Of a stretch of 64,000 bases of DNA, positions 41,575 to 49,221 are shown piece by piece (the first letter of the stretch is position 1; every line of letters begins with the position of its first letter). The notes below the pieces were generated by a model, which saw only the letters and a program-made list of their open reading frames with translations, did no database searches and had not been told where the DNA came from. The position numbers and the translations under genes were made by a program. Origin of the DNA: Hymenobacter aquaticus (lineage in GTDB: Bacteria > Bacteroidota > Bacteroidia > Cytophagales > Hymenobacteraceae); the NCBI RefSeq assembly GCF_004765605.1, contig NZ_SRLC01000001.1, positions 2,480,001 to 2,544,000 on the forward strand, given 5' to 3'.

Positions 41575-43776
41575 CTACTTCCCGACCGGCTTGATGCTCA
41601 CGGCCGCGCCGCCCCCGGCGGCCAGCTGCAGTTTCAGCACCGTGTTGCTGTCTACCCGCTGCTTGCGGATCTGGTAGGCCATCGGGTTCTTGTCCCAGCT
41701 GGCATCAGCGGCGTCGGCGTAGATGGTGGCTTCGTAGGCTTGGCCGGGCGTCAGGAAGTCGAGCTTGACGGTTTGCGGGCGGGCGTTTTCGTCGGTGATG
41801 GAGCCCAGGTACCACTCGTCTTTGCCCTTGGCCTGGCGGGCGGTGGTCAGGAACTCGCCGGGCTCGGCCAGCAGGATGCGGGTATCGTCCCAGTCGACGG
41901 GCACGTCTTTAATAAACTGGAAGGCGTCGAGGCGCTTTTCGTAGGCTTCGGGCAGGTCGGCGGCCATTTGCAAGGGCGAGTACATCGTCACGTAGAGGGC
42001 CAGCTGCTTGGCCAGGGTGGTGTGCACCTGCTTGCCCTTGTTGCGCTCAGGGTTCCAGCTTTCCAGCTGAATCTGGAAGATGCCGGGCGTGTAGTCCATC
42101 GGGCCGCCCATGAGGCGGGTGAAGGGCAGGATGGTTTCGTGCTCGGGCGGGTTGCCGCTGCTCCAGGCGTTGAACTCGTTGCCGCGGGCCGCCTCACTAG
42201 CCAGCCAGTTGGGATAGGTGCGGTGCAGGCCGGTGGGGCGCACGGCCTCGTGCATATCGACCATAATCTGCTGGCGGGCCATGTTCTCGGCGGTGCGGTT
42301 GTAGTGGTTCACCATCCACTGGCCGTCGTGGTGCTCGCCGCGCGGGATGATGCGGCCCACGTAGCCGGTTTTCACCGCGTCGTAGCCGTGCTCTTTCATG
42401 AAGCGCAGGGCCTCGTCCTGCCGCCGCTCGTAGTTCGTGACCGAGGAGCTGGTTTCGTGGTGCATCATCAGCTTCACGCCCTTGCCGGCGGCGTAGGCTT
42501 GCAGCTCCTGCACGTTGAAATCGGGGTAGGGCGTCACGAAGTCGAACACTTCCTCTTTCCAGTTGCCGGCCCAGTCTTCCCAGCCCACGTTCCAGCCTTC
42601 CACCAGCACGCTTTGCAGGCCGTGGCGGGCGGCAAAGTCGATGTAGCGCTTCACATTGGCGGTATTGGCCCCGTGGCGGCCGTTGGGCTTGAGCTTGCTC
42701 CAGTCGGTGCCGGCCAGCTTGATGTTGCTGGTGTCGGCGTAGTTCCAGCTGGCTTTGTTCACGTGCATTTCCCACCACACGCCCACGAATTTCTGGGGCT
42801 TGATCCAGGCGGTGTTGGTGAGCTGGGTGGGCTCGTTCAGGTTCAGAATCAGCTTGGAGGCCAGCACCTCGGGCGCTTTGTCGCTGACGATGATGGTGCG
42901 CCAGGGCGTGTGCTCGGGGGCCTGCAAATAGGCTTTGGCGCCCGTGTTGGTGGCGTCGGGCACGAGCTGGCTGGTCAGGCCGAAGCCTTTGGGTTCCACG
43001 TTCAGCATCAGGGCCGGGTAGTTGACCAGGGCCGCCTCGTGAATGTTCACGTAGAGCCCGTCGTCCGACTTGAGCATGAGCGGCGTCTGGATGGTATGGG
43101 GCTCGGCTTTCTGCTGAATGACCTCGATGGGCGCGGTATCGACCTCGCTCAGGCGCGAGGTGGTGTAGGTGTACTCGTTGGAGTCGTAGTCGCCCGGAAT
43201 CCAGAAGGCTTTGTGGTCGGCGGGCAGGTTGAACTCGCTGCGCTCGTCCTGCACCGTGAAATAGGTGAGGCCGGGCTGGGCCGGAAACTCGTAGCGGAAG
43301 CCCAGGCCATCGTCGTAGAGGCGGAAGCGCACCACAATGCGGCGCTCTTTCTGGTCGCCCTTGGCGGCCTGGAGCAGCGTCACGGCCAGCTCCTTGTAGC
43401 GGTTGCGGATGCTTTTCACCTCGCCCCACACCGGCTGCCAGGTGTCGTCGTGCTGGCTGGAATCGAGGCGGGCAATGGTGAAGTCCTGGTCGAGGCCGGG
43501 CTGGTTTTGCAGCAGGATGCCCAGGCGGCTGGGCTGCACCACGGGCTTAGAGCCAAACAAAAGCTGGTAGGTAGGCTGCCCGTCGGAGCCCAGGGCGAAG
43601 CGCAGCGTGAGCTTGCGGCCGGGCGAGTGCACGGTATTGACGGGGCCCTCCAGCTCAGCAGGAGCCGAGGACGAGCCCGAAGGCGACGAGCAGGCCGCCA
43701 GCAGCAGCAGGGCACCCAGGCGCAGCCCGGTGCTGGCCGTGAGCCACTGGCTCAGGCGGGAAGTGGTAGTCCACAT
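41575..43776 (-). CDS. GH97 alpha-glucosidase-like lipoprotein (SusB type)
   Basis: A 733-residue lipoprotein (lipobox LLLLAACSS). N-terminal beta-supersandwich (GPVNTVHSPGRKLTLRFALGSDGQPTYQLLFGSKPVV, DGLGFRYEFP) and a TIM barrel with VLVEGWNVGWEDWAGNW, MHHETSSSVTNYERRQDEALRFMKEHGYDAVKTGYVG, VDMHEAVRPTGLHRTYPNWLASEAARGNEFNAWSSGNPPEHETILPFTRLMGGPMDYTPGIF. It hydrolyses alpha-glucosidic linkages at the cell surface or periplasm. No susCD genes are nearby, so it is not in a classic PUL. Activity may be inverting or retaining; not decided. Confidence 0.93.
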   Translation of the reverse strand: MWTTTSRLSQWLTASTGLRLGALLLLAACSSPSGSSSAPAELEGPVNTVHSPGRKLTLRFALGSDGQPTYQLLFGSKPVVQPSRLGILLQNQPGLDQDFTIARLDSSQHDDTWQPVWGEVKSIRNRYKELAVTLLQAAKGDQKERRIVVRFRLYDDGLGFRYEFPAQPGLTYFTVQDERSEFNLPADHKAFWIPGDYDSNEYTYTTSRLSEVDTAPIEVIQQKAEPHTIQTPLMLKSDDGLYVNIHEAALVNYPALMLNVEPKGFGLTSQLVPDATNTGAKAYLQAPEHTPWRTIIVSDKAPEVLASKLILNLNEPTQLTNTAWIKPQKFVGVWWEMHVNKASWNYADTSNIKLAGTDWSKLKPNGRHGANTANVKRYIDFAARHGLQSVLVEGWNVGWEDWAGNWKEEVFDFVTPYPDFNVQELQAYAAGKGVKLMMHHETSSSVTNYERRQDEALRFMKEHGYDAVKTGYVGRIIPRGEHHDGQWMVNHYNRTAENMARQQIMVDMHEAVRPTGLHRTYPNWLASEAARGNEFNAWSSGNPPEHETILPFTRLMGGPMDYTPGIFQIQLESWNPERNKGKQVHTTLAKQLALYVTMYSPLQMAADLPEAYEKRLDAFQFIKDVPVDWDDTRILLAEPGEFLTTARQAKGKDEWYLGSITDENARPQTVKLDFLTPGQAYEATIYADAADASWDKNPMAYQIRKQRVDSNTVLKLQLAAGGGAAVSIKPVGK

Positions 43777-43877
43777 AGGTGGCGAGGTTGAGGTTGCCGG
43801 GCAGAGCCGCCCATAAACGCCGCAAGTTATTGTTTCCCGCCGGCAACTGAGCCGCCTTCTTGCCCGGGCGGCGGGGC

Positions 43878-44201
43878 TTAAAACTCGAAGGTTTCGCAGT
43901 GCAGTACCGTGGGCTCGAACTCCAGCAGGTACCGCGCATCCTCGGGGTAGTAGCGGGCCTTGTCGTAGTCGGGGCCGGCAAACTGGCGGATGCTCTCGTA
44001 GCTGTCCCAGCGGGTGACGGTCCAGAAGTGGCAGACGTCGCCGGCGAGGCGGCGCAGCACCTGCACGCCGAGGTTGCCGGGGGTGTTTTTGTAGTCGGCA
44101 ATGCCGGACTGCTGCAAATACTCCAGGTAGGCGTCGGCGTCGAGGGCGGCGGTAGTGCCGTGCCAGATGCGGGTGATGATGGCGGGCATGTCTCTATTCA
44201 T
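43878..44201 (-). CDS. Antibiotic biosynthesis monooxygenase-like protein
   Basis: A 107-residue protein with a ferredoxin-like (ABM) layout: AIITRIWHGTTAALDADAYLEYLQQSGIADYKNTPGNLGVQVLRRLAGDVCHFWTVTRWDSYESIRQFAGPDYDKARYYPEDARYLLEF. The trailing EPTVLHCETFEF strand swaps between subunits in the fold. Members range from quinol and antibiotic monooxygenases to heme oxygenases of the IsdG type. No heme-binding motif is obvious. Stop is shared in spacing with the GH97 gene on the same strand, 102 bases apart. Confidence 0.75.
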   Translation of the reverse strand: MNRDMPAIITRIWHGTTAALDADAYLEYLQQSGIADYKNTPGNLGVQVLRRLAGDVCHFWTVTRWDSYESIRQFAGPDYDKARYYPEDARYLLEFEPTVLHCETFEF

Positions 44202-44223
44202 TATGGCTTGTTACAGAATTGCT

Positions 44224-44910
44224 TTATTTCCCGTCCCAGGCCCGCTCCGGCGTGAGCTTACGCTTCTTCAGAACAGAAAAGACTTCAACTCCTTCTGGTT
44301 GGCTGAATTCTGCCGTAGACTCAATGATGGTCTGGTAACAGTCATCCAAGCTTTCTATTTGCCAGCGCACGAAGTAGCCATCGGAGTTCAGATACGGCTT
44401 ACCATAGTCGGCACGTGTAGCTTCCAGACGCTCGTAGGCGTCCTCGAAAGAGGCGGCCTTGATTAGCACGTAACGCTCCTCATAGGACTGCATTCCGTGG
44501 TCGTCGCCCTCGATTTGAATGGCGACAGTCATTTTTACACAGTAAAACTCCAGCCTTTTCGAAGAGCGCTGCCGCTTCTTTCGAAGGCCGGCAACGTTGA
44601 GAATGGATATCCGGTCTACGTCTGGCAACTGGCATAGTACCGGTAGATTTTCGATAACAACTTCCGCTTTCAGACTCCGGGGACGCCGGTGCCCTACGTA
44701 TTCAATAGTGTGCGACTGAAGCAAGCCGGAACCAACTACTTGGTCAAGATGACCACGCATGAGGTCGTCAATGGCGGCCTTTCTTTTTTCCGGAACCAGA
44801 TGCTTTAGCTGGTCAACGTCGGGCCAGGGAAAGTGGATGGTTATAGAAGCCACCGCTGAGGCCGCCGCGGTTTCCAGCTTCCACTGGTTTTCATTCAGGA
44901 TTTTGGACAT
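44224..44910 (-). CDS. DUF4288-like protein
   Basis: A 228-residue soluble protein. The C-terminal half KRLEFYCVKMTVAIQIEGDDHGMQSYEERYVLIKAASFEDAYERLEATRADYGKPYLNSDGYFVRWQIESLDDCYQTIIES matches the DUF4288 pattern (YxVK, E-x-YVLIKA-xxxEDAY, YxNxxGxxVxWxxxxLxDxY). The N-terminal half is unrelated to anything I recognise (EKRKAAIDDLMRGHLDQVVGSGLL). G+C is lower than in neighbours. Function unknown. Confidence 0.65.
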   Translation of the reverse strand: MSKILNENQWKLETAAASAVASITIHFPWPDVDQLKHLVPEKRKAAIDDLMRGHLDQVVGSGLLQSHTIEYVGHRRPRSLKAEVVIENLPVLCQLPDVDRISILNVAGLRKKRQRSSKRLEFYCVKMTVAIQIEGDDHGMQSYEERYVLIKAASFEDAYERLEATRADYGKPYLNSDGYFVRWQIESLDDCYQTIIESTAEFSQPEGVEVFSVLKKRKLTPERAWDGK

Positions 44911-44930
44911 AGTCAGCGTAGAGCTACGAG

Positions 44931-45365
44931 TTATTCTTTCGGCCCCTCTCCCCTTTCAAACCGCACCTCCCCGCTCGTGGTCCGGCCGGTTTCGTGCCAG
45001 CCCTGGCGGCGGTAAAACGCCTCGGCGCGGGTGCCGGGGGCGGTGCTGAGCCAGATAGGATGCGGGGTTTGCCGGAAATACCAGGTCAGCAGCTGGTCGT
45101 GGAGGTGCTTGCCGATGCCCTGGCCTTCGTGGTCGGGGTGCACGAACAGGGCCCAGACGCTGTGGTCCTGCAAGTCGGCAATGGCGAAACCGACTACTGT
45201 GCCTTCAGCCGTTTCGCAGAGCCAGCCCCGGCCGCGCCGGGTGAGGTAGTCGACGTAATCAGCGGGCGTCACGCGGGCGGGGTCCGACAGGCGGTTTTCG
45301 CGCACGGCCAGCCGCACGAGGCTCAGCTGGGGTATATCGGCAAGAGTGGCCGGGCGGTAGTGCAT
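44931..45365 (-). CDS. GNAT-family N-acetyltransferase
   Basis: A 144-residue protein from ATG 45365. MHYRPATLADIPQLSLVRLAVRENRLSDPARVTPADYVDYLTRRGRGWLCETAEGTVVGFAIADLQDHSVWALFVHPDHEGQGIGKHLHDQLLTWYF has the acetyl-CoA motif VHPDHEGQGIGKHL. The last strand includes the family AEAFYRRQGWHETGR. Substrate unknown. The frame is open far upstream through the 21-bp repeat array, so an unconventional N-terminal extension cannot be excluded, but no normal start is visible there. Confidence 0.9.
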   Translation of the reverse strand: MHYRPATLADIPQLSLVRLAVRENRLSDPARVTPADYVDYLTRRGRGWLCETAEGTVVGFAIADLQDHSVWALFVHPDHEGQGIGKHLHDQLLTWYFRQTPHPIWLSTAPGTRAEAFYRRQGWHETGRTTSGEVRFERGEGPKE

Positions 45366-45372
45366 AGCGGAA

Positions 45373-45774
45373 ATGTACGCAGAACCAGCGTACAGACGCG
45401 AAAAACAAGAAACGATGCGGCGAATCGTGGAAGCCGTAGCCGCACCCATCGGAGCCAGGCCGCGAACCGCTGCGGCTACCGCGCGGACCGTTGAAACCAG
45501 GCCGCGAACGACCGGAACTACACTGCGGACGACCGGAACTACACTGCGGACGCCTGGAGCTACACCGCGGACGACTGGAGCTACACTGCGGACGACTGGA
45601 GCTACACCGCGGACGATTGGGGACGCACCCGCAATGAGTGAGGCCGGGCCGCGGATCGTTGAGCCCACACAGCGGGGTTTTGGTGACCATAGAGCGGGCT
45701 TTGACCTGAAAAACCAATGGGAGCCGTTGGGCCCGGAAAACGTATTGTAGCTGATTGGAGTAAGACTCTGAACT
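45373..45774. other. Intergenic region with 21-bp repeat array and possible small ORF
   Basis: This 400-base divergent gap holds the array listed separately. A plus-strand frame from ATG 45373 to 45750 would encode 125 residues with heptads ending in Arg (TTGTTLR type). It ends 24 bases before glpD. It lacks a ribosome site or promoter box and is kept only as a possible gene. Confidence 0.4.
45426..45698. repeat. Degenerate 21-bp tandem repeat array
   Basis: Five nearly identical 21-bp units, consensus GAC(C/T)GGA(A/G)CTACA(C/T)(T/C)GCGGAC, occupy 45510-45614. Decayed units in the same phase extend from about 45426 to 45698, about 12 in total. Because 21 is a multiple of three, both strands are open in the repeat frame. 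Confidence 0.85.
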
Positions 45775-47361
45775 ATGCCCACCGCTTCGAGCAGCCCTTT
45801 TGACCGCGCCACCCTACTGCACCGCCTCACCAGCCAGCCCGAGTGGGACCTGCTCGTTATCGGGGGCGGGGCCACGGGACTGGGCGTGGCGCTGGATGGC
45901 CTGAGCCGGGGCTACAGCACGCTGCTGCTGGAGCAGGCCGATTTTGCCAAGGGCACCAGCAGCCGCAGCACCAAGCTCGTGCACGGCGGGGTGCGCTACC
46001 TGGCCCAGGGCGACTTGGCCCTGGTGCGGGAGGCGCTGCACGAGCGGGGCTTGCTGCTGCAAAACGCGCCCCACCTGGTCAAAAACCAGGATTTCATTAT
46101 TCCGAACTACTCGTGGTGGGGTGGGCCGTTTTACACGCTGGGCCTGAAAATGTACGACGTGCTGGCCGGCAAGCGGAGCCTGGGCACGTCGGAGCACCTG
46201 AGTCGGGCCGAGACGCTGCGCCGGCTGGGTACGCTCAGGCCGGAAGGGCTGCGGGGCGGGGTGCTCTACCACGACGGGCAGTTCGACGATGCGCGCCTAG
46301 CCGTGAACCTGGCCCAGACGGGCATCGAGCTGGGCGGCACGCTGCTCAACCACTTCCCCGTGACGGGCCTGCGCAAGGACGCCCACGGCCGGGTAACGGG
46401 CGTAACGGCCACCGACGCGGAAACCGGCCGCTCCTACTCGCTCCGCGCCAAAACGGTGGTGAATGCCACCGGCATTTTCGTGGACGACATCCGGCAGCTC
46501 GACGCGCCCGGCACCACGAAGCTGGTGCGGCCCAGCCAGGGCGTACACATCGTGCTGGACCGCGCCTTTCTGCCCGGCGACGCGGCCCTGATGATTCCGA
46601 GCACCGACGACGGAAGGGTGCTGTTTGTGGTGCCCTGGCACGGCCGCGTGGTGCTGGGCACCACCGATACGCCTTTGGCAGAAGCCAGCCTGGAGCCGCG
46701 GGCCCTGGAGGAGGAAATTTCGTTTATCCTGCGCACGGCCGGCCGCTACCTTTCCCGTCCGCCCCGGCGCCAAGACGCGCTGAGCATCTTTGCCGGCTTG
46801 CGCCCCCTGGCCGCGCCCCAGAACGGCTCGGCCCAGACCAAGGAAATTTCGCGCAGCCACAAGATTCTGGTGGCGGCCAGCGGCCTGCTGACCATCACGG
46901 GCGGCAAGTGGACCACCTACCGCCGCATGGGCCAGGACGTGGTAGACCGGGCCATTGCCCTGGGCCAGCTGCCGCCCGCCCCCAGCCAGACGGCCCACCT
47001 GCCCATTCACGGCGCCCAGCCCACCGCCGACCACAGCGCCCACCTGAGCGTGTACGGCTCCGACCAGCCCGCCCTGCGCCGGCTGATGACCGAGCAGCCC
47101 GAGCTGGCCGAAAAGCTGGACGAAGCCCTGGAGTTCTACAAAGCCGAGGTAGTGTGGGCCGCCCGCCAAGAAATGGCCCGCACCGTGGAAGACGTGCTGG
47201 CCCGCCGGGTGCGGGTGCTGTTCCTGGACGCCCGCGCCGCCCTGCGCGTAGCCCCGACGGTGGCGGCCCTGCTGGCCCGGGAGCTGGGCCGCGACGACGC
47301 GTGGCAGCAGCAGCAGGTAGCCGATTTCTCGCAGCTGGCCCGGGGATATTTGGTGAATTAG
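45775..47361 (+). CDS. glpD: Glycerol-3-phosphate dehydrogenase, FAD-dependent
   Basis: A 528-residue enzyme. It oxidises glycerol 3-phosphate to dihydroxyacetone phosphate and passes electrons to quinone. The FAD site DLLVIGGGATGLGVALDGLSRGYSTLLLEQADFAKGTSSRSTKLVHGGVRYL is at residues 25-75, followed by the GlpD substrate segments and a C-terminal domain (WAARQEMARTVEDVLARRVRVLFLDARAAL). Acts at the inner membrane. No glpK or glpF is nearby. Its stop codon lies in a word-repeat arm. Confidence 0.96.
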   Translation: MPTASSSPFDRATLLHRLTSQPEWDLLVIGGGATGLGVALDGLSRGYSTLLLEQADFAKGTSSRSTKLVHGGVRYLAQGDLALVREALHERGLLLQNAPHLVKNQDFIIPNYSWWGGPFYTLGLKMYDVLAGKRSLGTSEHLSRAETLRRLGTLRPEGLRGGVLYHDGQFDDARLAVNLAQTGIELGGTLLNHFPVTGLRKDAHGRVTGVTATDAETGRSYSLRAKTVVNATGIFVDDIRQLDAPGTTKLVRPSQGVHIVLDRAFLPGDAALMIPSTDDGRVLFVVPWHGRVVLGTTDTPLAEASLEPRALEEEISFILRTAGRYLSRPPRRQDALSIFAGLRPLAAPQNGSAQTKEISRSHKILVAASGLLTITGGKWTTYRRMGQDVVDRAIALGQLPPAPSQTAHLPIHGAQPTADHSAHLSVYGSDQPALRRLMTEQPELAEKLDEALEFYKAEVVWAARQEMARTVEDVLARRVRVLFLDARAALRVAPTVAALLARELGRDDAWQQQQVADFSQLARGYLVN

Positions 47362-47427
47362 TGAATTAGTGAATGAGTGAGTTGATTTCGGCTGTCGTAA
47401 GGTCCTTCGCTTTGCTCAGGATGACAG
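47361..47427. repeat. Word repeat plus single hairpin-family arm after glpD
   Basis: GTGAATTAGTGAATGAGTGA (47361-47380, preceded by the glpD stop) and a type-A arm (47398-47427) on the opposite orientation. The arm folds with AGGA/TCCT and GA..GA around GC..GC. Confidence 0.85.
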
Positions 47428-47463
47428 CTGAAATTAAACCACTAAACTCAGCGAGAGTATGCC

Positions 47464-48099
47464 CTAGCTGAAGCTGTAGGAATAGCCGATTTCCTGGAGG
47501 TCGGTGGCCAGCTGCACCCAGTCGGGCAGCTCGTCTACCACGGCCAGCACCAGGGCTTTGGTCAGGGTTTCGCCCCTGTAGATGGGCGCTACGGCTTCGG
47601 GCGTAATGGGCTTCCGGTCGGTGTCTTCGGTGAAGTATTCGGTGGCCCACTCGGCGTAGGTTTCCGGCTGGTTGTCCAGAATCTGGAGCAGCTCCTCGGA
47701 GCCGTCTTCTTCGGAGCCCAGCACGCCGGTCTGCCAGCCGTGGGCGGGCGTGTACCACAGGCAAAACGTGGTGCCGATGGAATTGACCGGCTCGCCGAAC
47801 ATAAACTCGTCGAAGGCGGCGGGCAGGCCGCGGGTGAGCTGGGCCTTGTCGGGCTGGTCGTACCCGTCGAGGAAGCCGTTGATAACGCAGCCTTCCGGCC
47901 GAAACAGAATCAGCATCTGGTCCCCTTCCCCATCGGTCATTTCGAACAGCTCTTCCCCCGGGGCCCAGGCCGGGTTGTAGGAATAGTAGCGGTACTCAAA
48001 CTCCTGGGAGTTGATGGCGTCGAGCACGGCCAGGGCCTTACACAGGCGCCGGAGCGTGGCGGCATCGGGCAGGGCGGCGGGGTTGCGGGTTGAAAGCAT
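47464..48099 (-). CDS. Acidic soluble protein of unknown function
   Basis: A 211-residue cytosolic protein rich in aromatic residues and acids, including YRYYSYNPAWAPGEELFEMTDGEGDQMLILFRPEGCVINGFLDGYDQ, WYTPAHGWQTGVLGSEEDGSEELLQILDNQPETYAEWATEYF and LVVDELPDWVQLATDLQEIGYSY. The repeated aromatic/acid pattern and layout resemble families found near immunity genes (such as SMI1/KNR4-like), but I cannot assign it. Function unknown. Confidence 0.6.
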   Translation of the reverse strand: MLSTRNPAALPDAATLRRLCKALAVLDAINSQEFEYRYYSYNPAWAPGEELFEMTDGEGDQMLILFRPEGCVINGFLDGYDQPDKAQLTRGLPAAFDEFMFGEPVNSIGTTFCLWYTPAHGWQTGVLGSEEDGSEELLQILDNQPETYAEWATEYFTEDTDRKPITPEAVAPIYRGETLTKALVLAVVDELPDWVQLATDLQEIGYSYSFS

Positions 48100-48125
48100 G
48101 GGCTGGAGTGTGAAAGGCGAAGCTG

Positions 48126-49004
48126 TTAATACGTCTTGGTCATGTCCTGGGGTACGACCAGCACGAAATCGGCTTTCTGCGCGTGCTCTTTGTCCAGCCG
48201 GCCCAGCTGCGCCTGCAACACGGTGCTAATGGTGCGCACCCGCAGCCCCGGGTTCAGCTGGCGCAGGTAGGCCAGGATTCCGTCGTGGTTGTCGGAGTGG
48301 TAGCTGCCGTTGATATGGAGCAGCAGGTGGCCGGCGGGCCGGGCCTGGTTCAGGAAATGGGCCATCGTAGCATCCTTTAGGGCCTGGGCCTGGATGATGT
48401 TCTGCACCCCGGCCGCGTGGGCCGCGTCGCCGCCGAACATCTGGGCCATGTTCTTATAGCCGGGCAGCGCATAGTCGACGGTGAGCGGCAGGGGCGCCAG
48501 CCAGGCTTTTTCGGCGGCGGGCAGTTCGTCCAGCACCGCCAGGCTGCCCTTGGCAACCTGGGAGGCGTAACGGCGCGGCACGTTGGTAGCTACCACCCGA
48601 AACTTCTGTTCCCGGGCCAACTGGAGCAGGGGCTGGTAGTCGGTGGCGTAGTTGGGCCAGGGGCGGCTTTGCTCCGCAAACTCCTTGTCGGCCAGCTCCC
48701 CGGTGGCGTAGGCATCGACCAGGGGTTGCACGTCGCGCTCAAACATTTCCAGGCCCAGCACCAGCTGCCCTTGCCGGAGGCGCAACAGGTCTTTGGCCAG
48801 TTGCAGCTCCAGCCAGTGGCCGATGGGGTCGTTGTGCTGCTCCCCGAAAAACACGACGTCGGCCGCGGCCAGCTCTTGCAGCATCTTGTCGTAGCCGGCG
48901 GGCTTGCCGCGGCCGGTAAACAGGCGGTAGGCGGGCTTGTCGGCGGCGGGGCTAAAGCTGAGCAGCAGCATGAGCAGCGGGAGAAGCAGGAGTTTTTTCA
49001 GCAT
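48126..49004 (-). CDS. ChaN-family protein
   Basis: ATG 49004 (MLKKLLLLPLLMLLLSFSPAA signal peptide) gives 292 residues. ChaN motifs: ADVVFFGEQHNDPIGHWLELQLAKDLLRLRQGQLVLGLEMFERDVQPLVDAYATG. The C-terminus holds GSYHSDNHDGILAYL with His pairs. ChaN proteins are periplasmic or lipoprotein heme-binding proteins, often linked to iron; the substrate of this one is unknown. The -7 box of its promoter is only four bases from the ATG. Confidence 0.88.
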   Translation of the reverse strand: MLKKLLLLPLLMLLLSFSPAADKPAYRLFTGRGKPAGYDKMLQELAAADVVFFGEQHNDPIGHWLELQLAKDLLRLRQGQLVLGLEMFERDVQPLVDAYATGELADKEFAEQSRPWPNYATDYQPLLQLAREQKFRVVATNVPRRYASQVAKGSLAVLDELPAAEKAWLAPLPLTVDYALPGYKNMAQMFGGDAAHAAGVQNIIQAQALKDATMAHFLNQARPAGHLLLHINGSYHSDNHDGILAYLRQLNPGLRVRTISTVLQAQLGRLDKEHAQKADFVLVVPQDMTKTY

Positions 49005-49008
49005 CCGG

Positions 49009-49016
49009 CAAAAGTA
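49009..49016 (-). promoter_or_regulatory. -7 box at the chaN start
   Basis: TACTTTTG, four bases from the ATG. The mRNA would begin at or inside the start codon, so leaderless translation is predicted. An inverted repeat CGCGAAG/CTTCGCG lies upstream at 49034-49052. Confidence 0.45.
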
Positions 49017-49033
49017 CGCAGCCCGGGAAGTAA

Positions 49034-49170
49034 CGCGAAGCTCCACTTCGCGCGTCGTCCGCGCCGCTGCACCGCTGGTCGATGGTCGATGATCGGGCAA
49101 CGATTCGGGAAGAGGCGCTTCGCGCAGCAGCAGCAAGCCCTTCCGCGCAGATGGCGAGAAAGGGCTTGCT
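49034..49170. repeat. Two inverted repeats between chaN and the ABC permease gene
   Basis: CGCGAAG and CTTCGCG arms around CTCCA (49034-49052), and perfect 11-base arms AGCAAGCCCTT (49132-49142) and complement (49160-49170). The second may stop the permease transcript, but no T run follows. Confidence 0.6.
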
Positions 49171-49221
49171 GGTGAAGGGCAGCGGGCGGATACCCGCGCG
49201 CTACTTGTCGTGACGAATAAG

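Noticed and set aside
41740..43791. Long plus-strand frame antisense to the GH97 gene (683 residues)
   Set aside because: Shadow of a GC-rich gene; no recognisable fold, while GH97 motifs fill the other strand.
44931..45875. 314-residue GNAT protein with a repeat-encoded N-terminus
   Set aside because: The frame is open because 21-bp repeats cannot create stops in this phase; its start would lie antisense within glpD and there is no promoter. Kept only as a note in the findings.
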